From Oceanibium sediminis (GTDB lineage: Bacteria; Pseudomonadota; Alphaproteobacteria; Rhodobacterales; Rhodobacteraceae), in contig NZ_QGNX01000009.1 of NCBI RefSeq assembly GCF_003265325.1, positions 1-64,000 on the forward strand: a DNA stretch of 64,000 nucleotides, given 5' to 3'. A program made the translations under genes and the position numbers. Numbering within the stretch: position 1 is the stretch's first letter; each line of letters begins with the position of its first letter. Below the pieces are notes generated by a model. That model was not told where the DNA came from, searched no databases, and worked only from the letters and a program-made list of their open reading frames with translations. Of the stretch, positions 43,400-54,732 are shown piece after piece.

Positions 43400-45363
43400 G
43401 CGCGATCCCGCCCCGCGCCGCTTTCGCCCGGCTCCGAAGGCGCTGCGCCCGGAGGCTGGCTGAGCCGTTCATCTTCCTCCGCGCGGCGGCGCTCGATTTC
43501 CTCGCGCTCCCCGGCGGGGTAGGCGGCAAGTGGCGGTCGTGGGCCGTACAGGGCGTGCATCATCACGTCGCGCGCGATCGGTGCCGCGGCGGTGGAGCCA
43601 CCCCCGCCGTGCTCGACAATCGTGGCCACCGCGTAGCGCGGCGCGTCGAAGGGGGCGTAGCAGACGAACAGCGCATGGTCGCGGCGGTTCCAGGGCAGGT
43701 CCTCGTTGCGGAAAACGCCGCGGGCGCGTTCCTCGGGGGTGATGATCCTGACCTGGCTGGTGCCGGTCTTGCCGGCCAGCTTCACCTCCGGGTCGGCGAT
43801 GCGGGCGCGGTAGCCGGTGCCGCGGCGGTTGTTCACCACCTCGTACATACCCTCGCGCACCATCGTCAGGCCGGCTTGCCCAAGCCCCATGTCCGGGGCC
43901 GGTTCGCCGGGCAGCACCGGGCTGCCGTCGATCGCGCGGATCAGTTGCGGCTGCACCGCGCGCCCGGTCGCGATGCGGGCCGTCATCACCGCCAGCTGCA
44001 GCGGAGAGGCGAGCATGAAGCCCTGTCCGATCCCGGAGTTGAGCGTGTCGCCGATCTGCCACGCCTCGTCATAGGTGGCGCGTTTCCACGCCTTTGTCGG
44101 GGTCAGCCCCGCCGTGATCGCGGGCAATGGCAGGTCGTGGCGCATGCCGATGCCCAGCCGGTTCGCCATTTCGCTGATCTTGTCGATGCCGATGCGTTGC
44201 GCGATGTCGTAGTAATAGACATCGCAGGAGGATTTCAGGCTTTCCTCAAGGTCCACGTGACCGTGCCCGCCGCGCCGCCAGCAATGGAAGCGGCGGTTGC
44301 CGAGCTGGTAGAAGCCGGGGCACCAGACGGTTTCCTGCGGGCCGACGACGCCAGCCTCGATCGCGGCCAGCGCGACAACCATCTTGAAGGTGGAGCCGGG
44401 CGGATAGGCGCCGGACACCGACTTGTTCGACAGCGGCCGGTACGGGTCCTCAAGCAGCGTATTCCAGTTGTCGAAGGAAATGCCGAAGACAAAGGCGTTG
44501 GGGTCGAAACTGGGGGCCGAGGCGGCGGCAAGGATCTCGCCGCTTTCCACGTCCATCACGACGGTAGAGGCGCTTTGCCCGTCCATTCGCTGAAGAGCAT
44601 AGGCCTGAAGCTCCGCGTCCAGCGTCAGGTGCATGTCGTTGCCCGGCGTGCCCTCGCGGCGGTCAAGCTCTCGCATCACGCGGCCAAGGGCGTTCACCTC
44701 GATCCGGCTGGCCCCGGCGGCGCCGCGCAGGTCCTTTTCGCGGCGCACTTCGATCCCGGTCTTGCCGATCTGGAAGTCGGGGATCTGCAACAGCGGGTCC
44801 TGGTCATCCTCCCGCTGCAACTCCCGCTCGTTCACGGGGCCGACGTAGCCGACCATATGGGCGGTCGCGTGGCCCTGCGGGTAGTGGCGGGTCAGCCCGA
44901 CCTCCGGCGTGATGCCCGGCAGGGCAGGGGCGTTGGCGGCGACGCGGGCGACCTCCTCCCAGGTCAGATGCTCGGCGACGGTCACCGGCACGAAGGCGCT
45001 GCGCTGGCGCACCTCCTTCAGGACCTTTTCGCGCCGCTCGGGGCCGAGGGGGATCAGCCGCGACAGCCGGTCGAGCGCGGCCTCCACGTCGCCAGCTTGC
45101 TCACGCACCAGCACGATGCGGTAGTTCTGCCGGTTTTCCGCCAGGGGCGCGCCGTTGCGGTCCAGCACAAGGCCGCGCGCCGGGGCCAGCAGGCGGATGT
45201 TCATGCGGTTTTCTTCCGCCAGCAGGCGGTAGGTGTCCGCCTCCTCGACCTGCAGCTTGCGCATGCGCACGCCAAGCCCGGTGACGGCGGCGAGTTGCAG
45301 CCCGACCAGGATCAGCCCGCGCCGGGTCATGCGGGTCGCGTTGCCCGTTTCCCTTGGCTTCAT
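43396..45363 (-). CDS. mrdA: Penicillin-binding protein 2
   Basis: 655 residues from ATG 45363, which overlaps the mreD stop. One N-terminal membrane anchor at about 14-32, a pedestal domain, and a transpeptidase domain with SxxK in PPGSTFKMVVALAAIE (preceded by SGAY), SxN in SSCDVYYY, and KTG in LAGKTGTSQV. Cross-links peptidoglycan during elongation with RodA. The C-terminal tail is charged. Confidence 0.97.
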   Translation of the reverse strand: MKPRETGNATRMTRRGLILVGLQLAAVTGLGVRMRKLQVEEADTYRLLAEENRMNIRLLAPARGLVLDRNGAPLAENRQNYRIVLVREQAGDVEAALDRLSRLIPLGPERREKVLKEVRQRSAFVPVTVAEHLTWEEVARVAANAPALPGITPEVGLTRHYPQGHATAHMVGYVGPVNERELQREDDQDPLLQIPDFQIGKTGIEVRREKDLRGAAGASRIEVNALGRVMRELDRREGTPGNDMHLTLDAELQAYALQRMDGQSASTVVMDVESGEILAAASAPSFDPNAFVFGISFDNWNTLLEDPYRPLSNKSVSGAYPPGSTFKMVVALAAIEAGVVGPQETVWCPGFYQLGNRRFHCWRRGGHGHVDLEESLKSSCDVYYYDIAQRIGIDKISEMANRLGIGMRHDLPLPAITAGLTPTKAWKRATYDEAWQIGDTLNSGIGQGFMLASPLQLAVMTARIATGRAVQPQLIRAIDGSPVLPGEPAPDMGLGQAGLTMVREGMYEVVNNRRGTGYRARIADPEVKLAGKTGTSQVRIITPEERARGVFRNEDLPWNRRDHALFVCYAPFDAPRYAVATIVEHGGGGSTAAAPIARDVMMHALYGPRPPLAAYPAGEREEIERRRAEEDERLSQPPGAAPSEPGESGAGRDRA

Positions 45364-45896
45364 GCGACCCTCCCCAAACGGCTGGAGCGTTCGACGGGCT
45401 TTGGGCTGCGCACGCGGAAGACGTAGTGCAGCAGTGCCGCCATCACCGGGTAGGCCGCCACGGTGACGATGAAATAGCGCAACGCCAGCAAACCCTCGGG
45501 GCGTTGCACGAGGGCGAGCTTCAGCAGCAGCGCGTGCAGCATCAGACCGATGGCAAGGGCAAGGCTGAACGTCAGCCACTCCGCCACGAAGGGGCGGTTG
45601 CGCAGCGCGGTGCGCCGGTCGCCGATCACCTCGACGATCAGCAGCGAGATCAACGCCCAGAGCCCGACGGGCCGTTGCAGCATCAGGTCGCCCAGAAGGA
45701 ACAGCAGCGCGATCAGCAGCAGCGGCGCATTCTGCGGCGCGCGCACCGTCCAGAGCACGACGATGATGAGCAGCAGATCGGGCAGCACCGCCGCGCCGGC
45801 GCTGAGTTGCAGCGGCGCAAGGTGGAAATAGATCGACAGGAGTCCCAGAAGCGCCAGCAGCGCGGTCTGCAGCAGTGAAAAGGCCGGTTTCTTCAT
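45360..45896 (-). CDS. mreD: Rod-shape-determining protein MreD
   Basis: 178 residues with five or six hydrophobic helices (TALLALLGLLSIYFHLAPLQ, PDLLLIIVVLWTVRAP, then LLFLLGDLMLQRPVGLWALI). Inner-membrane partner of MreC in the elongasome. The gene is identified by this and by position; it overlaps mreC and mrdA by four bases each. Confidence 0.94.
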   Translation of the reverse strand: MKKPAFSLLQTALLALLGLLSIYFHLAPLQLSAGAAVLPDLLLIIVVLWTVRAPQNAPLLLIALLFLLGDLMLQRPVGLWALISLLIVEVIGDRRTALRNRPFVAEWLTFSLALAIGLMLHALLLKLALVQRPEGLLALRYFIVTVAAYPVMAALLHYVFRVRSPKPVERSSRLGRVA

Positions 45897-46804
45897 TCGA
45901 CCGCCTCTTGCGCCGTTTCCCCTGTGCCGATGGCCACGGGGGGCAGGGGCGGGCCGATCAGGTCGCCGGTGCCGTCGATCACCTCTCCTGGGACGCGGCG
46001 CAGCACGCGGATGAACTCCAGCCGCCGGTATTCCGCCGCCAGCCGCGTGCGCAGCCGTCCCGAGGGGTCGGTCGCCACGGTGCCGACGGTGATGTCGGAC
46101 GGGAACACCCCGCCATCGCCCGAGGTCACGACCCGGTCACCGGGGCGCACCTGTTCGGCGTCGTCGATGAATTCCAGCAGCGGCGCGTTGGTGTTGTCGC
46201 CCGTCAGAAGCGCGCGTTGCCCCGAGGGCTGGATGATCACCGGCACCCGGCTGTTGATGTCGGTCAGGAAGATCACGCGCGCCGACTGCTCGCCCACCCC
46301 CGAGATCCGCCCCACGAGGCCCGATCCGTCCACCGTGGCCGACCCGTCGGTCACGCCGTCGATCCGCCCGATGTTCAGCAGTGCGGATTGACGGAAGGGA
46401 GAGCCCGAGTCGGTCAGCACCTCGCCCGTGATGAAGCTGATGCGGGGGCTGAGGCGCACGTTGTTCAGCGCGCGCAGGCGGGCGTTCTTTTCCTCGAGCT
46501 GAAGGGCGGCCTCGCGCCAGCCGCGCATGCGCTGCAATTCGCGGCGCAGCTCTCGGTTCTGCTCGTAGACGCGGTCGAGTTCTTCGTAATCGGCGACCAT
46601 CCGGGTCAGGTAGGTGACCGGGCTGATCGTCCACTCGAAGCTGGGCATCACCCGGTCCATCAGGGCGACGCGCAGCTTTTCGACGCGGGGGTTGTCGATC
46701 CGCCAGAGCAAGAAAAGGGCGATGAAGATCAGGCAGATCCCGCCAAAGAGCACACGCCGCAGCGTGCGCCACATCGCTCTCGCTTCGTTGTCGCCACTGG
46801 CCAA
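45893..46804 (-). CDS. mreC: Rod-shape-determining protein MreC
   Basis: 303 residues from a TTG start, chosen because GGAGG lies five bases upstream; ATG 46774 is the alternative. Short cytoplasmic start, one span (FGGICLIFIALFLLWRI), coiled coil at about 70-105 (LDRVYEQNRELRRELQRM), then the beta-rich MreC domain (GEVLTDSGSPFRQSALLNIG, GLVGRISGVGEQSARVIFLT). Scaffolds PBP2 in the periplasm. Starts 31 bases after mreB. Confidence 0.96.
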   Translation of the reverse strand: MASGDNEARAMWRTLRRVLFGGICLIFIALFLLWRIDNPRVEKLRVALMDRVMPSFEWTISPVTYLTRMVADYEELDRVYEQNRELRRELQRMRGWREAALQLEEKNARLRALNNVRLSPRISFITGEVLTDSGSPFRQSALLNIGRIDGVTDGSATVDGSGLVGRISGVGEQSARVIFLTDINSRVPVIIQPSGQRALLTGDNTNAPLLEFIDDAEQVRPGDRVVTSGDGGVFPSDITVGTVATDPSGRLRTRLAAEYRRLEFIRVLRRVPGEVIDGTGDLIGPPLPPVAIGTGETAQEAVE

Positions 46805-46835
46805 GCCTGCCTGCCTCCGATGATGCGCTGTCGGG

Positions 46836-47993
<1,158 letters not shown>

Positions 47994-48027
47994 CTAACGG
48001 GCCACCCGGCGAAATCAAGCCGGATAT

Positions 48028-48052
48028 CCCCCGCCGGTGCTCCCGGCGGGGG
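48028..48052 (-). terminator. Strong hairpin downstream of leuA
   Basis: Arms CCCCCGCCGG at 48028-48037 and CCGGCGGGGG at 48043-48052 form a perfect ten-pair stem with a five-base loop, 24 bases after the leuA stop. No T-run follows, so it may work with Rho or act as a 3' stabiliser. Confidence 0.6.
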
Positions 48053-48075
48053 GGACTCATGCGGGATTTCCCGGC

Positions 48076-49638
<1,563 letters not shown>

Positions 49639-49664
49639 GGGTCTGTGTCCTAAAGCCGTTTTGG

Positions 49665-49730
49665 GATTGTGGAGGCGCGACAATCAGGTTCCTCTGAGCG
49701 CGCGCGCCAGCATCCCGGCACGCTCAGAGG
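49665..49730 (-). promoter_or_regulatory. leuA attenuator: two hairpins with a competing pairing
   Basis: On the transcript the first hairpin is CCTCTGAGCG/CGCTCAGAGG (arms 49730-49721 and 49700-49691, 20-base loop, ten perfect pairs); the leader stop codon lies in its left arm. The second is GATTGT/ACAATC (49685-49680 and 49670-49665). GGCGCG in the first hairpin's loop can pair with CGCGCC in the second hairpin's loop, so the structures can exclude each other. No U-run follows, so the output could be termination by another route or control of leuA translation. Confidence 0.65.
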
Positions 49731-49777
49731 CGGCTAAGGAGAAGAAGCAGGGCAGAAAGGATGCTCATCTGTTTCAT
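49724..49777 (-). CDS. leuL: Leucine-rich leader peptide (17 residues) of the leuA attenuator
   Basis: ATG 49777 to TGA 49724-49726 encodes MKQMSILSALLLLLSRL: seven of 17 residues are leucine, five of them consecutive (codons CTG CTT CTT CTC CTT). The stop lies inside the left arm of a perfect ten-pair hairpin. This is the classic design of ribosome-mediated attenuation: stalling at the leucine codons leaves the hairpin free to form, whereas a ribosome that reaches the stop covers its left arm. No Shine-Dalgarno sequence is present; the promoter spacing suggests that the transcript starts at or next to the ATG. Confidence 0.85.
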   Translation of the reverse strand: MKQMSILSALLLLLSRL

Positions 49778-49784
49778 GGGGTGC

Positions 49785-49812
49785 AGGATACGCCTGAGCG
49801 TGGGGGTGTAAA
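49785..49812 (-). promoter_or_regulatory. Promoter of the leuL-leuA transcript
   Basis: On the minus strand TTTACA (49812-49807) and TATCCT (49790-49785) are 16 bases apart. The first base of the leader ATG at 49777 is eight bases after the last base of the -10 element, where transcription normally begins, so the mRNA is predicted to start at the leader start codon or within two bases of it. Confidence 0.6.
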
Positions 49813-49829
49813 GCGAAATCTGCCCAAGG

Positions 49830-50333
49830 TCAGCCCCGATCCCCGCGCGGCGCGGCTTGCACGACCCCGGCGACAAGGCAGCATAGCCCGATCAGCGCCG
49901 CCGCAAGCCCGCCGGACCAGAGAAGGGCGGCCACCTCCGCGTCCCGCGACAGCGCCCCGAAATGGCGCAGCAGGTACCACCAGTCGTGGATCACCGCCTG
50001 TCCGCCGACCAGCGGCAGCGCGCGGGCCTGCGCATCACCGGCATAGACGGAGACGGACTGCAACGCCGTGCCCATCCAGACGAGGCAGCCGCCAAGCGCG
50101 CTCCACTGCCGCTGGCGCATCGCCAGCAGGGCCAGCGTGGCGGGAAGCCCCACCTCGAACAGGCTGCCGCCCGCCACGCTCCATAATCTCCCGAGGGGCG
50201 AGAAGATCACGTGCCCCGCCTCGTGAAAGACCAGGTTGACGCTTTGAACCAGGGCGTAGGGTTCCGCGAACCAGAAACTCCGGAGCACGACCAGGACCGA
50301 AACGACCAGTGCCACGGCGCGCCCGAAGCCCAT
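49830..50333 (-). CDS. Membrane protein with HEAGH zinc motif (M50-like)
   Basis: 167 residues, mostly hydrophobic: spans at about 5-24, 60-78, 81-100 and 138-160. HEAGH at about 37-41 (NLVFHEAGHVIFSPLG) is the zinc motif of site-2-type membrane proteases, but no clear second motif (NxxPxxxLDG) is seen, so activity is uncertain. It starts five bases after the GST-like gene ends and is co-oriented with it. Confidence 0.72.
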   Translation of the reverse strand: MGFGRAVALVVSVLVVLRSFWFAEPYALVQSVNLVFHEAGHVIFSPLGRLWSVAGGSLFEVGLPATLALLAMRQRQWSALGGCLVWMGTALQSVSVYAGDAQARALPLVGGQAVIHDWWYLLRHFGALSRDAEVAALLWSGGLAAALIGLCCLVAGVVQAAPRGDRG

Positions 50334-50338
50334 GACGC

Positions 50339-51133
50339 TCAGGCCAGCCCGAGTTCGGCGTCCGTGGCGATGCGCGCGTATTTGTCCTTCGGCGGCAGGG
50401 GGCGGTCACGCCAGTCCGGCTCGAACACGAAGGAGGACAGCTTGCGTCCCTCGGGCAGCGCGCCGTTGCCCGCGCCGATGGCGTAGTCGTAATACAGCGT
50501 GACGATCTGCTCAAAGGTGACCTGCTGCGCCGCCGGATGTGCCTCGCAGGCTGCTTTCCAGGCGCGCACCCGGGCGAATTCGGCGGTGTCGGGGATGTCG
50601 AACCCCTCGTAGTAGTCTAGGAACCAGAACCGCATGAACAACGGGGTATAGACCACTTCGGCCAGGCCGAAATCGTCGAACAGGAACAGCCCGCCGGGGT
50701 TGTGCCTGTCGAGGAACACGCCAAGCCAGCGGTAGTGATCCAGCATCTTTTCGCGGAACTCCGGGGTCCGGGCGGGATCGGTGTTCAGCACCATAGTGTA
50801 GCCGGTGTCCGTGAAGCGCTCGGCGTGGGCGATCATCAACCGCTCGACGCCCCGCTCGTAGGGATCCTTGCGCGCGATGAGGGGCTGTGCGAAGCGCTCT
50901 TCGAAATAGCGCAGGATGACCAGGCTTTCCTTCAGGATGCGGCCCTGCTCATCCTCCAAAACGGGCAAGACGGTTGTGCCGCCGGTCTTTTCCAGCAGCC
51001 AGTCCGGGCGGGGCACGGTGACATCGATCACGCGGAACTCAACAGCGTCGCGCAGGCCCTTGAGCTGCAACAGGATTTCAACGCGCTGGGAAAAGGGGCA
51101 AACGGGAATGTGGTAGATAATCGGCTTATTCAT
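50339..51133 (-). CDS. Glutathione S-transferase family protein
   Basis: 264 residues. N-terminal thioredoxin-like domain with Cys12 in VCPFSQRVEI, the CPxx redox form seen in omega and GSTN_3-type proteins, cis-Pro in VLPVLEDEQG and ESLVILRYFEERF for glutathione contacts. All-helical C-terminal domain from about 95 (FDDFGLAEVVYTPLFMRFWF). AAGGAAGG precedes the ATG. Probably a dehydroascorbate-reductase or thiol-transferase-type enzyme; substrate unknown. Confidence 0.9.
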   Translation of the reverse strand: MNKPIIYHIPVCPFSQRVEILLQLKGLRDAVEFRVIDVTVPRPDWLLEKTGGTTVLPVLEDEQGRILKESLVILRYFEERFAQPLIARKDPYERGVERLMIAHAERFTDTGYTMVLNTDPARTPEFREKMLDHYRWLGVFLDRHNPGGLFLFDDFGLAEVVYTPLFMRFWFLDYYEGFDIPDTAEFARVRAWKAACEAHPAAQQVTFEQIVTLYYDYAIGAGNGALPEGRKLSSFVFEPDWRDRPLPPKDKYARIATDAELGLA

Positions 51134-51222
51134 ATGACCTTCCTTTTGGCGCAGATTAACCGCGAGGGATGGCGGTGCAAGTATCCGGTTTACCCCGCGC
51201 TGCCGCGCCCTATGTCCGGCGC

Positions 51223-51900
51223 ATGAGCATTACATTGAACCCCAATATCCGTGTCCTGCTGATCGGCGCCTCTGGCGGGATCGGCCAGGCGCTGCATTCC
51301 GCCTTCGCCCCCGCGCAGGTCACCACGCTGAGCCGCTCCGCCGACGGGCTGGATCTGACCGACGAGGCCAGCGTCGCGCGCGCCGCCGCGCGCCTGCCGG
51401 GCCCGTTCGACCTGATCTTCGACGCCACCGGCGGGCTGGAGATCGCCGGCCAGGGCCCGGAAAAGGCGCTTGGGCAGATCGACCCGAAGGCGATGGCGGC
51501 GCAATTCGCGCTGAACGCCATCGGGCCCGCGCTGTTGCTGAAGCATTTCGCACCGAAGCTCGGCGAGGGTCCGGCGATCTTCGCCAGCCTGTCCGCGCGC
51601 GTCGGCTCCATCGGGGACAATCATATCGGGGGGTGGTATTCCTACCGGGCCGCGAAGGCGGCGCAGAACCAGATCCTGCGCACAGCGTCGATCGAGCTGC
51701 GCCGCAAGAACAGGCAGGCCATCGTGGTCGCCCTTCATCCCGGCACGGTGCAGACGGCGCTGACGGAAAAATACCTCGGCCGGCACCGCTCAGTCACGCC
51801 GGATGAGGCGGCGGAGAACCTGCTTCGTGTCCTGCTTGCCCTGAAGCCCGAGCATTCGGGCGGCTTCTTCGACTACGCCATGAAGCCGGTGCCGTGGTGA
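51223..51900 (+). CDS. Short-chain dehydrogenase/reductase
   Basis: 225 residues from ATG 51223. NAD(P) motif LLIGASGGIGQAL, the N-x-A-x-x-like NAIGPALLLKHF segment, Ser in FASLSARVGS and the Y-x3-K pair in YSYRAAKAAQNQ. Close in layout to the C-factor/CsgA-like SDRs, whose substrate is not known. The stop overlaps the start of the photolyase gene by seven bases, so the two are co-translated. Confidence 0.9.
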   Translation: MSITLNPNIRVLLIGASGGIGQALHSAFAPAQVTTLSRSADGLDLTDEASVARAAARLPGPFDLIFDATGGLEIAGQGPEKALGQIDPKAMAAQFALNAIGPALLLKHFAPKLGEGPAIFASLSARVGSIGDNHIGGWYSYRAAKAAQNQILRTASIELRRKNRQAIVVALHPGTVQTALTEKYLGRHRSVTPDEAAENLLRVLLALKPEHSGGFFDYAMKPVPW

Positions 51901-53420
51901 GGCTGGTCCTCGTTCTGGGCGACCAGCTGACGGGTGATCTCTCGGCGCTCAAGGCGGCGGACAAGTCCCGCGACGTCGTCGTCATGGCCGAGGTGCGGGA
52001 CGAGGCGAGCTACGTGCGCCATCACAAGAAGAAGATCGCCTTCACCTTCAGCGCCATGCGCCATTTCGCCGAAACCTTGCGCAAGGCAGGCTGGACCGTG
52101 GCCTATTCCGCCTATGACGACCCGGACACGGGCCGCTCGATCTGTTCCGAGTTGCTGCGCCGCGCCGAGGAATTCGGCGCCGGGGACGTCCTGAGCACCG
52201 AATGCGGGGAGCATCGCCTGCGCGCCGCGCTCTCGGATTGTCCGCTGAAGGTCGAGGTGCTGCCCGACACGCGCCTGATTACGCCGCCCGGCGCGTTCGC
52301 CGACTGGGCCAGCGGGCGCAAGCAATTCAGGATGGAGTACTTCTATCGCGAGATGCGCCGGCGGACCGGCCTTCTGATGGAGGGGGACGCCCCGGCCGGC
52401 GGCAAGTGGAACTACGATCACGACAACCGCAAACCGGCAAAGCCGGACCTGCTGATGCCGCGCCCGATGCGCCATGATCCTGACGCCATTACCGAAGCGG
52501 TTCTGGACCTGGTCGCGCGGGAGTTCCCCGACAACCCCGGCCAACTGCGCCCGTTCTGGTTCGCCACGGACACCGCCGCCGCCAAGCGCGCCGCCAAGAA
52601 GTTCTTTGCCGAGGCACTGCCCGATTTCGGCACCTACCAGGATGCGATGCTGGAAGGTGAGCCCTTCCTCTATCACTCGGTGCTGTCGGTCTACCTCAAC
52701 GCCGGGCTGCTGGACCCGATGGAGCTGTGCCGCCAGGCCGAAGCCGCCTGGCGCGAGGGCCACGTGCCGCTGAACGCCGCCGAGGGCTACATCCGCCAGA
52801 TCCTCGGCTGGCGGGAATACGTGCGCGGGATCTATGACCTCGAGGGGCCGGACTACACGCGCCAGAACGGCCTTGGCGCGACCCGTGACCTGCCGGGGTT
52901 CTATTACACCGGCGATACGGACATGGCCTGCATGAAGGCCGCGATCGATCAGACGATGGAACACGCCTACGCGCACCATATCCAGCGCCTGATGATCACC
53001 GGGACCTTCGCGCTGCTCGCAGGCATCGATCCCCACCAGGTGCATGAATGGTACCTGGAGGTTTACGCCGACGCCTATGAATGGGTCGAGGCGCCGAATG
53101 TCATCGGGATGAGCCAGTTCGCCGACGGCGGGCGGCTGGCGTCAAAGCCCTATGCCGCGTCGGGCGCCTATATCAACCGCATGTCCGATCATTGCGCGGG
53201 CTGTGCCTACAAGGTCAGCGTCAAGCGGGGGCAGGGGGCGTGCCCGTTCAACCCGCTCTACTGGGATTTTCTCGACCGCAACCGCGCGAAGCTGGACGCG
53301 AACCCGCGCCTGGCGCAGATGTATCGCACCTGGGACAGGATGGACGCTGGCGCGCAGGCGGAAACCCGTGGCAGCGCGGCGGCGGTCCTGGCGCGGCTGG
53401 AGGCGGGCGAAAGGGTCTGA
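51894..53420 (+). CDS. FeS-type cryptochrome/photolyase (PhrB-like, FeS-BCP)
   Basis: 508 residues from GTG 51894 (GTG 51897 is adjacent). The four iron-sulphur ligands are visible as Cys346, Cys434, Cys437 and Cys450 (DMACMKAAID, then HCAGCAYKV and GACPFNP), the same spacing as in Agrobacterium PhrB, a (6-4) photolyase. The FAD region has GYIRQILGWREYVRGIY, AHHIQRLMITG and YADAYEWVEAPNV. Likely repairs (6-4) photoproducts in light and may also signal. Follows an SDR gene with overlap. Confidence 0.93.
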   Translation: MVRLVLVLGDQLTGDLSALKAADKSRDVVVMAEVRDEASYVRHHKKKIAFTFSAMRHFAETLRKAGWTVAYSAYDDPDTGRSICSELLRRAEEFGAGDVLSTECGEHRLRAALSDCPLKVEVLPDTRLITPPGAFADWASGRKQFRMEYFYREMRRRTGLLMEGDAPAGGKWNYDHDNRKPAKPDLLMPRPMRHDPDAITEAVLDLVAREFPDNPGQLRPFWFATDTAAAKRAAKKFFAEALPDFGTYQDAMLEGEPFLYHSVLSVYLNAGLLDPMELCRQAEAAWREGHVPLNAAEGYIRQILGWREYVRGIYDLEGPDYTRQNGLGATRDLPGFYYTGDTDMACMKAAIDQTMEHAYAHHIQRLMITGTFALLAGIDPHQVHEWYLEVYADAYEWVEAPNVIGMSQFADGGRLASKPYAASGAYINRMSDHCAGCAYKVSVKRGQGACPFNPLYWDFLDRNRAKLDANPRLAQMYRTWDRMDAGAQAETRGSAAAVLARLEAGERV

Positions 53421-53657
53421 TCAGATCTCGGAGACGAGGACGATGACCGCCTGGAAAGCCTCGGGGTTGTCATCGCGCGTCGGAAGCTGCCGGAATACAC
53501 GGCGTTCGACGTTATAGGTCTTGAAACCGTTGAGGTTGTGGCCGACCTTGATGATATCCCCGACACTTGGAACGTGATCGCTGTGCTTGTCGAAGATAAT
53601 CTCGGTCGGCGGCTCGTTTATGTTGAAGTTCTGTTCTTCCACAACGACGACTTGCAC
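53421..53657 (-). CDS. Hypothetical small protein (78 residues)
   Basis: GTG 53657 is preferred because GGGGAGA lies six bases upstream; GTG 53672 would add five residues. The product is acidic at the start (VVVVEEQNFNINEPPTEIIF) and then basic, with a predicted all-beta pattern (VGDIIKVGHNLNGFKTYNV). No family recognised. It converges on the photolyase gene with no gap. Confidence 0.6.
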   Translation of the reverse strand: MQVVVVEEQNFNINEPPTEIIFDKHSDHVPSVGDIIKVGHNLNGFKTYNVERRVFRQLPTRDDNPEAFQAVIVLVSEI

Positions 53658-53802
53658 GATGCTTCTCCCCACTGATTACGCGAACGACTGTTCTTATACA
53701 CGAATTCGGGGTGCCGGGGCCGGAAAACTTGGCAATCGGCCCGGAAAACTTCTGCGCAACCGTGTTAAATGACACCTGGCGCGCGTTCCTTCACGCGCCC
53801 TG

Positions 53803-54558
53803 TTACGCGGTCCGGCTAAGGCCGGGCGCGGATGCCGCGTTCCGCTCCGCCGCGCGCCAGAGCGCATCGACTGCGTCCAGCGCGGCGGGATCGAACCGCT
53901 CCGCGTATTCCCAGTACCGCCCGTCCGGCGTGTCGTAGCCAAGCGCCTGTTCCGCCCTGAGCGCGGTATCGGCGGCGGCCGGGTTCAGCGCCGGGCCCCT
54001 TGCCGCGAGGTCGCGCAACTGCGTCGGTCGCGCCCGGGGGAAGGTCAGCCGGCTGGGGGCCGGCGACAGGTTGACCACCGCGCAGCCCTGGCGCGCCGCG
54101 ACAAGCGCCAGTCGCGCTGACTTCGCCTCCAGTGAGCGTAACGAGATATCCTGGCGCAGCGGATCGGCCGTGCCCGTGCCGTAGAAATGCGTCGCCGCAT
54201 CGACGGGGTAGACCATGTCGCAGCCGAAAAAGGCGATCAGGCGCGGGTGCAGCCGGTGAAGCGCCCAGTACCCGGCGGTGAAGGCCATCGTGCCGCCGCC
54301 GAAGACGAAGCCGCCGAAGGCGTTCTGCGCGGGCACGAAATCGGCCTCGGTCACAAGGGCCTGGCGATCCGTCAGCTTGGCGGGCAGGCGCTCTTTCGGG
54401 AAGTCGTGGGGATGGATCGCGTGGCTCCAGTCAGGGCGCACGCGATGGGCGTTGTTGATCGCGACGATGTGCTCGGCATCCCGCAGGTCCCAGTCCCGGC
54501 AGCGCGTCACGGTGGGTCCACTGCCCAGGATGACCACGATGGGGCGTGATATGCTCAT
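53803..54558 (-). CDS. Uncharacterised protein with Rossmann-like GSGPTV start
   Basis: 251 residues from ATG 54558. Begins IVVILGSGPTVTRCRDWDLR, continues with AEHIVAINNAHRVRPDWSHA and LIAFFGCDMVYPVDAATHFYGTGTADPLR. The pattern recalls MptE/DUF115-like and small-sialyltransferase-type proteins, in which such a start and the GCDM segment recur, but I cannot assign an activity. No signal peptide or span. Single gene separated from the MORN gene by a terminator. Confidence 0.6.
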   Translation of the reverse strand: MSISRPIVVILGSGPTVTRCRDWDLRDAEHIVAINNAHRVRPDWSHAIHPHDFPKERLPAKLTDRQALVTEADFVPAQNAFGGFVFGGGTMAFTAGYWALHRLHPRLIAFFGCDMVYPVDAATHFYGTGTADPLRQDISLRSLEAKSARLALVAARQGCAVVNLSPAPSRLTFPRARPTQLRDLAARGPALNPAAADTALRAEQALGYDTPDGRYWEYAERFDPAALDAVDALWRAAERNAASAPGLSRTA

Positions 54559-54674
54559 GTCGGATTCCGTTGCCGCCTGACACAAAGCCATAGAATAGGG
54601 CGTTCGCACCCGTTTCAAGGTGCGGGGCGAAGGGCCGCCAGCACCGCGCGCCGTCACGTGCTGTTTCCAGCACG

Positions 54675-54699
54675 AAAAAGGGCCCCGCTGGGGGCCCTT
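54675..54699 (-). terminator. Rho-independent terminator of the MORN gene
   Basis: On the minus strand AAGGGCCCC and GGGGCCCTT form a perfect nine-pair stem with loop CAGC, followed by TTT. It lies 34 bases after the MORN stop and upstream of the next co-oriented gene. Confidence 0.9.
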
Positions 54700-54732
54700 C
54701 GTTTGCCTGTTGGTCTGGACCTTGGCACCGTA

